From Myxococcota bacterium (GTDB taxonomy: Bacteria > Myxococcota_A > UBA796): 64,000 bases of DNA. Positions 1 through 7,098 of this stretch are shown here, piece by piece; the stretch's first letter is position 1; each line of letters opens with the position of its first letter. Location of the stretch: contig JAQXDW010000085.1 of assembly GCA_029251165.1 (NCBI GenBank), positions 1 through 64,000 on the forward strand. Direction: 5' to 3'. The translations under genes were made by a program, and so were the position numbers. Under the pieces are notes generated by a model. It searched no databases. It saw only the letters and a program-made list of their open reading frames with translations, and was not told where the DNA came from.

Positions 1-2214
1 AACGGATGGCGGTATTGGTACTTCGCCTGGGAGTTTCCAAACACCTACTACGCAAAGCTCGGCGCCGGGAAGACCTTCAGACCCTTCGGCTGGACCATCA
101 AGGGCTGGAAGTACATCAACAACTACCTGCTCACCCACGGCATTGCCTATGTGCTGCCGCTGCTGTTCTTCGCGCTGGGCGGGCTGAAGAACAGCCGACG
201 GCGGCGGCTGTCGGTGGTTCTCATCGCCTTGCTGGCCTTTATGGTCTTCTATGACGGCAAGTTTATCGGACAGCCTGAGTGGCTGCCGGAGGCGATCAAC
301 TGGCCGAACAAGCCATCCTGGTGGCGCAGCCTGTCGTCGAATTGGGTCACGGCGCGGGTGTGGACGATCCTTGGCATGGCGTCCCTGATGGGGCTGATCA
401 CCTTGAGCCGCTCTGGCTGGCGGACGCGCGGCATGCTGTGGGCGTACTGCGCCTCAGGGGTGTTTTTTGCGCTGTATGCCGGCGGAGACTGGATGGACGA
501 GTGGCGGTGGTTCAACATCATCTCCGTCAGCCTGTTCCCCCTCCTCGCCGTTGGCCTCGGAGAGCTGCTTGACTTCATGATTCCCGCCGACATCAAGCGG
601 CGGCTCATCCCCGCGCCGCTGTCCCGCTGGGGGCAGGAGGTGTCGCTGCGGGTGATCGTGATCGCGGCGGTGATGATCCCGTTCGCCATCAACGAGATCA
701 ACCGGGCGACCCGCTTCTCGGTCAACCCGGAGACCTCAGTGCGGGACATCCACCGACGGGTCCGGTACATGACCTGGGTCCAGAATCGCCTGGACGTCGA
801 CGACATCGTGCTCCTCGACGTCGACATGGGCGCCCACATGTACTACTCCGGCTGGGACATCGTCGACATCGCCGGCCTCGTCGATGTCTCGATGGCTCGG
901 CACTCCGACTTCAACAAGAAGTTCATCGGTGAGTACCTGTTCGAGGAGCGTCTTCCGGACTTCGCTCACGTGCACGCGGGCTGGGCTCGATCCAGCAAGA
1001 TTCCCCGTCAGAAGTCCTGGAAGAAGGACTATATCGAGATCCCTGGCTACCCCATCGGTGGGCGAAAGCTGCATGTCGGCAACCACATCCGCAAGGATCT
1101 GTTCATCGAGCGGCACACCGGCGAGGAGCCGGCGCATCGGTTTGAGGGGGGCATCGAGCTGCTGTCTTACCGCCTGCCGTCTCCGGAGGTCGCTCCGGGC
1201 GGACAGGTCCACCTGAGGACGTGGTGGCGCACGGTGTCTCGCGAGGAAGGCTTCCGCACACTGGTCTGGCTGGACGACGGCGAAGGGAACCGCAGCGTGA
1301 CTGCGCTGGAGCCGGGCTATGGCTGGTATGCCCCAGAGGAATGGAGCAGTCGGGAGAAGGTCGCTGGGCGGTTCTGGATTCAGGTCCCCGGCACGCTTCC
1401 GCCGGGGACGTATCAGGTCGGCATCGTCCTCCTCGACGACACCACCGGTGAGGTCCTCCCGCTGGTCACTGCCGGGAGCGATGAGCCGGTCTTCTTGGCG
1501 GGTGAGGTGATCTTGGCACAGACCGTTCAGGTCGTTCCCCAGGAGAGCGCTCGCCAGCATGCGGAAGAGGATCGCGCAGCGGCTGGCGCGCTGGCTGTGG
1601 GGGGAGACTGTGAGGCGGTCTGGCCGAAGTGGAAGGACGCCACCCGTCACCTGTCTCGCAACACCACCTGGCGGGCGCGGCACGAGGACACCATCCGCAC
1701 TACGCTGGCGGGCTGCTGGCTGGCTCGAGCCGAGGCCTCCGAAGATCGCGCCGAGCGCATCGCACACCTCAAGGAAGTCCGGCGCTGGGACCACCACCTC
1801 GATGGCCTCAGCGATCTCACCGAGCCCCTGTCAGCGGCACTGGACACAGAGGGCGACGCCCTGTTTGCTCAGGAAGACTGGGAGGAGAGCTATCGCGCGT
1901 GGTCCGATGCCCTTGCCCTGAACCCCAGCCTCTCCTGGACCCGTCGCAAGGCCGAGGAGGCACGGGACAAGCGCCTCGTGATCTCTCGCCCGGGCGAGCT
2001 GCTGCCGGCAGAGGGCGCTGAGTTTACGCCGCAGCCTCCTGGAGAAGCCGGCAAGCGAGAGCTCCGTCCCGGTGCGTCCCGGGAGCCGCGTCCGATGGAA
2101 GCTCCCTCGGATGAGGCGGCCCCTGCGGATGAGGCGGTGCCGGACAAGAACGATGCAATGCCAGAGCTGCCCATGCCCCAGCCAAAGCCTCTGCCCGGCA
2201 ACGACGCGATCTGA
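1..2214 (+). CDS. Membrane glycosyltransferase (GT-C type, AftB-like), 5' end cut by window
   Basis: The frame is open from base 1, so the true start lies outside the window; 737 residues are visible. The first visible residues contain an FPNTYYAK motif (residues 12-19) and a GGDWM motif lies near residue 161; both recall the loops of polyprenyl-phosphate-dependent GT-C enzymes related to arabinofuranosyl and mannosyl transferases. About six hydrophobic segments lie between residues 45 and 235. They are followed by a long soluble part with a beta-sandwich-like stretch (about 385-500), a TPR-like helical part (about 600-665) and a Pro/Glu-rich tail. I infer transfer of a sugar from a lipid carrier at the outer face of the inner membrane. 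The large soluble C-terminus is longer than the family core needs. The donor and acceptor cannot be deduced. Confidence 0.65.
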   Translation, partial: NGWRYWYFAWEFPNTYYAKLGAGKTFRPFGWTIKGWKYINNYLLTHGIAYVLPLLFFALGGLKNSRRRRLSVVLIALLAFMVFYDGKFIGQPEWLPEAINWPNKPSWWRSLSSNWVTARVWTILGMASLMGLITLSRSGWRTRGMLWAYCASGVFFALYAGGDWMDEWRWFNIISVSLFPLLAVGLGELLDFMIPADIKRRLIPAPLSRWGQEVSLRVIVIAAVMIPFAINEINRATRFSVNPETSVRDIHRRVRYMTWVQNRLDVDDIVLLDVDMGAHMYYSGWDIVDIAGLVDVSMARHSDFNKKFIGEYLFEERLPDFAHVHAGWARSSKIPRQKSWKKDYIEIPGYPIGGRKLHVGNHIRKDLFIERHTGEEPAHRFEGGIELLSYRLPSPEVAPGGQVHLRTWWRTVSREEGFRTLVWLDDGEGNRSVTALEPGYGWYAPEEWSSREKVAGRFWIQVPGTLPPGTYQVGIVLLDDTTGEVLPLVTAGSDEPVFLAGEVILAQTVQVVPQESARQHAEEDRAAAGALAVGGDCEAVWPKWKDATRHLSRNTTWRARHEDTIRTTLAGCWLARAEASEDRAERIAHLKEVRRWDHHLDGLSDLTEPLSAALDTEGDALFAQEDWEESYRAWSDALALNPSLSWTRRKAEEARDKRLVISRPGELLPAEGAEFTPQPPGEAGKRELRPGASREPRPMEAPSDEAAPADEAVPDKNDAMPELPMPQPKPLPGNDAI

Positions 2215-2245
2215 GCGTCTGCTGCTTCAGTCCACCCGCAGCGCC

Positions 2246-3166
2246 TCAGCCGGCGTTCTCGTTGGGGACTGTTGTGAGGCGCGCATGGGAGATCGAGCGG
2301 GCACTGGTGCGGTAGTCCTGGCCTCTGGTCTGCACGAACATCGACATCTGCTTGAGGCGAGAGAACACCCGCCATCCGACCCGATCACCGAGGGTCTGCC
2401 GCTCGAATTCGGGCTTGGCGAGGTTTGGTGGGGGGGCCCCGGTGGGATCTGCTGGGCGGTAGTTGGTGCTGCCGAGCAGGGTGCCCATGGCGTTGTACCG
2501 ACGGCTGACGACCTCGTCGATGATCGTCAGCTCCCACTCTGAGAGGCGTCCCTTGCCGAGCTCATCGACGCCGAGGACTGGGATGGTCGACAGCTCCGTG
2601 AGGAGAGAGGTGTCGGAGCGGCCGGTGGAGTAGCCTTCCTTGAGGGTCGAGAGCAGTCGGCTGAACTCGACAAAGCGGACCTGGACACCATGGGTGAACA
2701 CCAAAGAGCGAAGGGTCGCGACGAGGAGGTGGGTCTTTCCGCGACCGACCATTCCCCAGAAGATCATGCCCTTGTTCTCTTCGCCCGGAGTGTACTCCGA
2801 GACCCACTTCTGAGCCTCTCCGAATGCTCGGATGACGGAGGCATCGCTGATCTCGAAGTTGACGAAGCTGCTTCGAGCATGCCTCGCGGGGATGCGTGCG
2901 GTGTTGAAGATCCGGATCCGGTCTGGAAGCTTCTGGCACCGACAGCGCCCGATCTGGCGTGAGCCGTCGCGCTCGATCACCATTCGGCCGCTGCCGCCGC
3001 AGCGGGTGCATTCTGGCACACAGGCGCAGATCTCCGCCTGGGCGAACTCTCCGCGTGGTCTGACGATGTACCCCATCTCTCTGCAGCTGGAGCAGTTGGT
3101 TGCTGCTGGTGGGTAGAACCGGGGGAACATCAGAAGAGCGCATCCGGGTGAGACAGGATGGATCAT
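2246..3166 (-). CDS. DnaC/IstB-like AAA+ ATPase with Cys-rich N-terminus
   Basis: 306 residues. The P-loop is GMVGRGKT (138-145), Walker B is VLGVDELG (197-204), a sensor-1-like STNYRP follows near 233 and a candidate arginine finger lies in DRVGWRVFSRL near 251. This order fits the helicase-loader branch (DnaC, DnaI, IstB). The N-terminus has eight cysteines (25, 28, 47, 49, 53, 56, 75, 77) that probably bind zinc. It is the downstream gene of a two-gene minus-strand unit with a protein of unknown function. No IstA-type transposase or terminal repeats are nearby, so a chromosomal role such as replication or helicase loading is more likely than IS21. The start at 3166 has no clear Shine-Dalgarno site; Met13 (3130) is possible. 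Confidence 0.75.
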   Translation of the reverse strand: MIHPVSPGCALLMFPRFYPPAATNCSSCREMGYIVRPRGEFAQAEICACVPECTRCGGSGRMVIERDGSRQIGRCRCQKLPDRIRIFNTARIPARHARSSFVNFEISDASVIRAFGEAQKWVSEYTPGEENKGMIFWGMVGRGKTHLLVATLRSLVFTHGVQVRFVEFSRLLSTLKEGYSTGRSDTSLLTELSTIPVLGVDELGKGRLSEWELTIIDEVVSRRYNAMGTLLGSTNYRPADPTGAPPPNLAKPEFERQTLGDRVGWRVFSRLKQMSMFVQTRGQDYRTSARSISHARLTTVPNENAG

Positions 3167-3271
3167 ACCAGCCAGGAGAACAGCCAGCGCAGTGAGTGGA
3201 ACACAGCAGCGCGGACCAGCAGGCAGGTAACCGAGATCGACTCCGAGCGGGTGGTCAGATCACGCGGTTCT

Positions 3272-3964
3272 TTATGCGGCGGCCTGTTGGCTGAGACGTT
3301 CCCAAACCTCCTGCGCAGAGATCAGGGGGAAGCGCGCGCGGATGCGATCCCGCGCGACCTCTTCGACGGCGGCCTGCCAGGCGTTCTCTTTGAGAACGCT
3401 GCGGAGGGCATCGAGCTCTGCAGTGGCGTCGGCGAGCATGGCGGTGTGCTGGTCGGTCAGCGCGAACCAGACGCCTTCATGGAATTTCCGACAGGCCCGA
3501 ATCGCCAGCCGTGCGCGATCCTCGAGGGGAGTACCGTCGGCTTCGCTGATCGCAGTAAGCGCCTTAATTAAGATGTGCCGTAGGTTGCTCAGCCCGGGAG
3601 CGATGGTCATTGCAGAGATTTCACCAGCCAGCGACAAGAGCCCAATGTGGGTCTCAGCAGCGGGTGCAGAGGGGCGGCTGCCCATGAGGCGACGGACCTC
3701 TCCCCGGCAGGAATTGAGGCTCATTCGGCTGCGCACCCGACGCTTTCTTCGGCGCACCGCGACCTTGTCCATAGAGGCCATAATGACCGCTACCGGGACA
3801 CCATCGGTGAGCCAGCCATCGAGGAGCTGGCTGTCTGCACCGGAGAGAAATGGCGCGCCTCCCCGGAGGTTGACGAGGTAGGCGCGCACTTCCTCGGCAC
3901 TCTCTGCGAGAAGCTCAAGGTCATCGCCTCCGGCCTCATCCTTGATGGTCCCACATTGGTTCAC
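3272..3964 (-). CDS. Conserved hypothetical protein upstream of DnaC-like ATPase
   Basis: 230 residues, no signal peptide or membrane segment. The N-terminal third includes the phrase YLVNLRGGAPFLSGADSQLL followed by a hydrophobic helix; this is followed by a very basic stretch (VAVRRRKRRVRSR) and a mostly helical remainder. I recall similar N-terminal phrases in uncharacterised delta-proteobacterial proteins but no named family. It is transcribed towards the DnaC-like gene 105 bases downstream. The pairing with a helicase-loader-like ATPase and the basic patch suggest a DNA-associated protein, which is inference only. Confidence 0.6.
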   Translation of the reverse strand: MNQCGTIKDEAGGDDLELLAESAEEVRAYLVNLRGGAPFLSGADSQLLDGWLTDGVPVAVIMASMDKVAVRRRKRRVRSRMSLNSCRGEVRRLMGSRPSAPAAETHIGLLSLAGEISAMTIAPGLSNLRHILIKALTAISEADGTPLEDRARLAIRACRKFHEGVWFALTDQHTAMLADATAELDALRSVLKENAWQAAVEEVARDRIRARFPLISAQEVWERLSQQAAA

Positions 3965-4022
3965 ACGGGCTTTCCTTGCGCGGGCTGGAGCCGGAATTTA
4001 CTATCCCTGCTCTGCCACAGCA

Positions 4023-4079
4023 GTATATCTCAGCAGGGGTATATCTCTGCGAGGGTGGATCTCTTGAGATCGTATATCA
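4023..4079. promoter_or_regulatory. Repeat-rich upstream region with TATATC motifs and a palindrome
   Basis: The motif GTATATCTC occurs at 4023-4031 and again at 4039-4047, and GTATATCA follows at 4072-4079. Between them lies a perfect palindrome, GATCTC-TT-GAGATC (4058-4071). The region sits just before the ATG at 4091 and between divergent genes. It looks like an operator cluster or promoter of the downstream barrel protein; no regulator is identified. Confidence 0.4.
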
Positions 4080-4090
4080 AGGAGTCACTG

Positions 4091-5257
4091 ATGAGTTTTT
4101 ACATCCGCGCTTCTCTCCTCGCCGTGGCGCTCATCGCGTCCGCTCCAGCCTTCGCTCAGGACGACGACGACTGGCTGTTCGAAGAGGAAGAAGAAGAAAC
4201 CCCCAGCGAGCGTCCGAGCGACGACGAGGGTGATCTCGAAGACGAGCCTGACGAGAACGACGAGTCCTGGATGAACGAGTTCGAAGGGGAGGGCGAGGAG
4301 CTCGACTTTGGTGAGGACGAGTTCGAGGAGGACCGCGACGTCTCTGTTCGAGGGGAGGGCGAGGACAACGCTCAGATCTACCGCGACCAGATGGATCGGG
4401 TCGAGAACCTGCTCCCTGATGAGGAGGCGCTCTCCTGGGAGCGCTACATGAAGAAATACCCCAACTCTGTGTTCAAGGCGCGCATCGATGCGCGCCTGAC
4501 AGACCTTGAGGGAGAGATGTACGGCGAGCGGATCGCGAGCCCCGGCGGCAGCGCTGAGGATGCAGGAAAGGTCGAGATGTACTTCGCCCAGCCGCTGCTG
4601 CTGGAGAACATCGATCCGATCACCAAGCTGCGGGTCGGCTTTGAGTGGGGCTTTCCCGAGTACATCAACCTCATCACCGACTACGAGCACCAGATCTTCC
4701 GTGAGCTGTCGGTTCACGTCGGCGCGCGCAACCGGTACTCCAGCTGGAGCATCGAGACGGGCGCCCGCTACAGCCTCATCAAGTCTGCTCGGACCCGGAC
4801 CTGGCTGACTGCCATTGGTGATGTGCGCATCAGCACCAACCCGATCTACCCGGCTATCCGCCCTCAGCTCGCCTTCGGCCAGCGCCTCGACCTCGGCAGC
4901 ACCGGCTGGCTCGACATCCAGCTTCAGGGCGGCTCGGATCTGGCCTTCGTCAAGGATGCCAACACTGGCGACAGCCTGTTTGACCCACGGGTCGTCGGCG
5001 GCGCCAACATCACCTTCGTGCCCGCTCCCACCGTGCGCATCTACATGGAGACCTCCACCACCATGAAGGCGCTCGCCTGGGATGGCGGTAATTCGTTCCG
5101 GTTCAACGTCCTGACGTTCGGGCTCAAGATCATCGGCCGCCAGAAGTCGGGTGACCCTCAGTACGAGATCGGTGCTGGAGCCACTGCGCCTTACAGCACG
5201 AATTACTGGGGCTACCACGTTGGATCGATCACTGGTGACCTGAACTACTACCTGTAG
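4091..5257 (+). CDS. Secreted protein: acidic low-complexity N-terminus plus predicted outer-membrane beta-barrel
   Basis: Start chosen at the ATG preceded by AAGGAG; the longer open frame upstream has no signal peptide. The 388-residue product begins with a signal peptide cleaved after AFAQ (about residue 23). Residues 24-90 are almost entirely Asp/Glu, with runs such as EEEEEE. A short helical part follows, with a KKYPNSVFKARIDARL stretch that resembles a TPR-like or YfiO-like helix pair. From about residue 160 to the end there are alternating aromatic/hydrophobic strands, and the chain ends in Tyr-Tyr-Leu. This pattern suggests an 8-12-stranded barrel with a periplasmic acidic tail that could bind cations or a basic partner. 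I do not recognise a named family. Confidence 0.65.
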   Translation: MSFYIRASLLAVALIASAPAFAQDDDDWLFEEEEEETPSERPSDDEGDLEDEPDENDESWMNEFEGEGEELDFGEDEFEEDRDVSVRGEGEDNAQIYRDQMDRVENLLPDEEALSWERYMKKYPNSVFKARIDARLTDLEGEMYGERIASPGGSAEDAGKVEMYFAQPLLLENIDPITKLRVGFEWGFPEYINLITDYEHQIFRELSVHVGARNRYSSWSIETGARYSLIKSARTRTWLTAIGDVRISTNPIYPAIRPQLAFGQRLDLGSTGWLDIQLQGGSDLAFVKDANTGDSLFDPRVVGGANITFVPAPTVRIYMETSTTMKALAWDGGNSFRFNVLTFGLKIIGRQKSGDPQYEIGAGATAPYSTNYWGYHVGSITGDLNYYL

Positions 5258-5338
5258 TTCTGGCAGCATACAAATCTCTCACCGACAGACGTTGGTGAGG
5301 GTGAGTTAGGCCATGGAGACCTTTTCTGGAGGTTCTCT

Positions 5339-6511
5339 ATGGCTGACTCCATGTGGGCGCTGACCTTCGATCGGTCGCGCGAAGATTGGAAGAGCTCTAC
5401 TGGGCTCGTGCGCGAGCGGGTCCCGATCCCGACCCTTGATGAGGCGGACGGTGTTGACCGCTCCAACGTCATCATCAAGGTCAAATATGCGGGCTTCTGT
5501 GGCTCGGACCGAGGAATCTGGTGGCGCAAGTCGTTCGGCGACATGATCCTCAGCAGTCTTGATGAAGAAGGTCAGGATCGCCGTATTGTTGGCCACGAGC
5601 TGCTCGGCGAGATCGTCGCAGCGGGCACCCGGGTCGAGCCGAAGTACGGCTACAGGGTCGGTCAGGTGGTCTCGACGGAGAGCCACATCGTCTGTGGCGT
5701 CTGCCATCAGTGCCGGGTCGGCGACAGCCACGTCTGTGCTGACGACAAGATCATCGGCATCTCGCGAGACGGCTGCTTTGCGGAGTACGTCAAGCTGCCT
5801 GCCAAGGCCCTCTGGCCGACCGACCTCGACAAGATCCGTCCCGAGGTCGCGGCTGTTCAGGAGCCGTTCGGCAATGCCATGCATGCCTGCCAGTCCGCAG
5901 AGCTGCGCGGCAAGACCGTGGCGATCATCGGCTGCGGCACCATCGGGCTGTTCGCGGTCCTCATTGCCCGTGGGATGGGCGCGAGCCGCATCATCGGCAT
6001 CGAGCCGGATGCACGGCATGCAGAGATGGCCCGCAAGCTCGGCTGCGAGGTCGTGCTCACCCCTTCCCGGGCCTCTACGGAGGCTCCCCACGCCTCAGAT
6101 CCGGAGCTGGTGGCTGCCGTCCATGAGCTGACCGATGGTGTCGGCGCGGATGTGGTCATGGAGATGGCTGGCTTCAACTCTGCGTTGAACAACGCCATCC
6201 GAATTACCCGCCGAGGGGGGCACGTGGTGCTGTTCGGGGTGCGGAACGGGGATGCGCTCATTGAGGACTTTCACCGAATCATCATGAACGGCCTCCAACT
6301 CCACGCAGTGGTCGGACGTCGCATCTTCGCGACCTGGGAGATGACCCAGAGCCTTCTGGAGAACCACCACAACGGGATCCAGGCGGCAGTCTTTGAGACC
6401 ATCTTGAACGGTGGTGAGGGGACGATGGTTGGGATCGAGGACTGGGAAGCCGGCGCGTTTGAGGAGATGATCAAGTCTCACCCGAAGGTGCTCATTCGGT
6501 TCGCGGGCTGA
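5339..6511 (+). CDS. Zinc-dependent medium-chain dehydrogenase (threonine 3-dehydrogenase-like)
   Basis: 390 residues with a strong ribosome site (GGAGG) before the ATG. Catalytic zinc ligands are visible in GFCGSD (Cys54) and GHE (His86-Glu87). The structural zinc lobe has Cys119, Cys122, Cys125 and Cys133. The NAD-binding fold shows GCGTIGLFA. The arrangement is typical of L-threonine 3-dehydrogenase and sorbitol dehydrogenase relatives. The cofactor is probably NAD(H), since an acidic residue (IGIEPD) follows the second strand of the Rossmann fold. The substrate cannot be assigned from sequence; threonine dehydrogenase is the nearest guess. It stands alone between the barrel protein and the tRNA cluster. 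Confidence 0.85.
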   Translation: MADSMWALTFDRSREDWKSSTGLVRERVPIPTLDEADGVDRSNVIIKVKYAGFCGSDRGIWWRKSFGDMILSSLDEEGQDRRIVGHELLGEIVAAGTRVEPKYGYRVGQVVSTESHIVCGVCHQCRVGDSHVCADDKIIGISRDGCFAEYVKLPAKALWPTDLDKIRPEVAAVQEPFGNAMHACQSAELRGKTVAIIGCGTIGLFAVLIARGMGASRIIGIEPDARHAEMARKLGCEVVLTPSRASTEAPHASDPELVAAVHELTDGVGADVVMEMAGFNSALNNAIRITRRGGHVVLFGVRNGDALIEDFHRIIMNGLQLHAVVGRRIFATWEMTQSLLENHHNGIQAAVFETILNGGEGTMVGIEDWEAGAFEEMIKSHPKVLIRFAG

Positions 6512-6656
6512 CAGCGTCCGCTCGGTGCTCGGTGCTCGGTGCTCTTTGGTCCTCTCTGGAGGGCCTCACGGCGCTCTCGGGGGACGCTGCGACCTCTCTG
6601 GTCAGAGCACACACCCTGCCGCCGCCGTGATGGGGGAGTGTGTCTCCACGCAGTGC

Positions 6657-6698
6657 CTCAACACAAATGCCTCAACACAAATGCTTCAACACAATTAA
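6657..6698. repeat. Short tandem repeat, 14-base unit
   Basis: The unit CTCAACACAAATGC is present twice without change (6657-6670 and 6671-6684), followed by a third, diverged copy (6685-6698). It lies in the intergenic stretch between the dehydrogenase and the tRNA cluster, directly beyond the tRNA terminator. No function is evident. Confidence 0.6.
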
Positions 6699-6729
6699 AG
6701 AGAGCCTCCTGCTTTCACAGGAGGGTCTC
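6694..6729 (-). terminator. Rho-independent terminator after the tRNA-Arg gene
   Basis: Read on the minus strand, a GAGA-C-CCTCCTG arm pairs with CAGGAGG-C-TCTC (one C/C mismatch) around a six-base loop, then CTTTAATT follows. It lies two bases past the tRNA-Arg 3' end and would close the tmk-lipB-serS-tRNA unit. Confidence 0.75.
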
Positions 6730-6731
6730 AG

Positions 6732-6805
6732 CACACCCAAAGGGATTCGAACCCCTGACCTTCTGGTCCGTAGCCAGACGCTCTATCCAGCTGAGCTATG
6801 GGTGC
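6732..6805 (-). tRNA. tRNA-Arg (anticodon ACG)
   Basis: A complete 74-base cloverleaf. The anticodon loop CTACGGA lies in a TCTGG/CCAGA stem, the D-arm is GCTC/GAGC and the T-loop is TTCGAAT. Pair 1:72 is a G-U wobble instead of G-C. No CCA is encoded. It is the last gene before a terminator and probably co-transcribed with the two serine tRNAs and serS. Confidence 0.93.
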
Positions 6806-6813
6806 ACAAGAGG

Positions 6814-6905
6814 TGGCGGAGATGGAGGGATTCGAACCCTCGGTAGGCTTTTGGACCCACACTCGATTAGCAATCGAGCACCTTCGGCCACTCGGTCACA
6901 TCTCC
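6814..6905 (-). tRNA. tRNA-Ser (anticodon GCT), CCA encoded
   Basis: A class II tRNA with a long variable arm. The anticodon loop is TTGCTAA between CTCGA and TCGAG. The acceptor GGAGATG pairs with CATCTCC, followed by discriminator G and a genomically encoded CCA, which its two neighbours lack. It decodes AGC and AGU codons. Confidence 0.95.
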
Positions 6906-6996
6906 ACATTTAAAGAACACTGGCCCATCTGGCAAGCACATTGTCGAAGATAAATCAGGGAAGATTTCTGCGAAAATGTGAGATGTGACCATGTAG

Positions 6997-7081
6997 AGGA
7001 GGCGGTGGGATTCGAACCCACGAGCCCTCTCGGACTGACGGCTTTCAAGGCCGTTGCCTTAAACCACTCGGCCACGCCTCC
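6997..7081 (-). tRNA. tRNA-Ser (anticodon TGA) with U73 discriminator
   Basis: A class II cloverleaf: the anticodon loop CTTGAAA lies in ACGGC/GCCGT with a long variable arm. The acceptor GGAGGCG pairs fully with CGCCTCC. The next base is T, giving discriminator U73 where bacterial serine tRNAs normally have G73. The base before position 1 is A, so an eighth A-U pair is possible. No CCA is encoded. It starts 17 bases after the serS stop on the same strand. Confidence 0.92.
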
Positions 7082-7098
7082 TGACGGGCCCACAGTGT

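Noticed and set aside
2246..3964. IS21-type insertion sequence (IstB-like ATPase)
   Set aside because: No IstA transposase, terminal inverted repeats or target duplication were seen.
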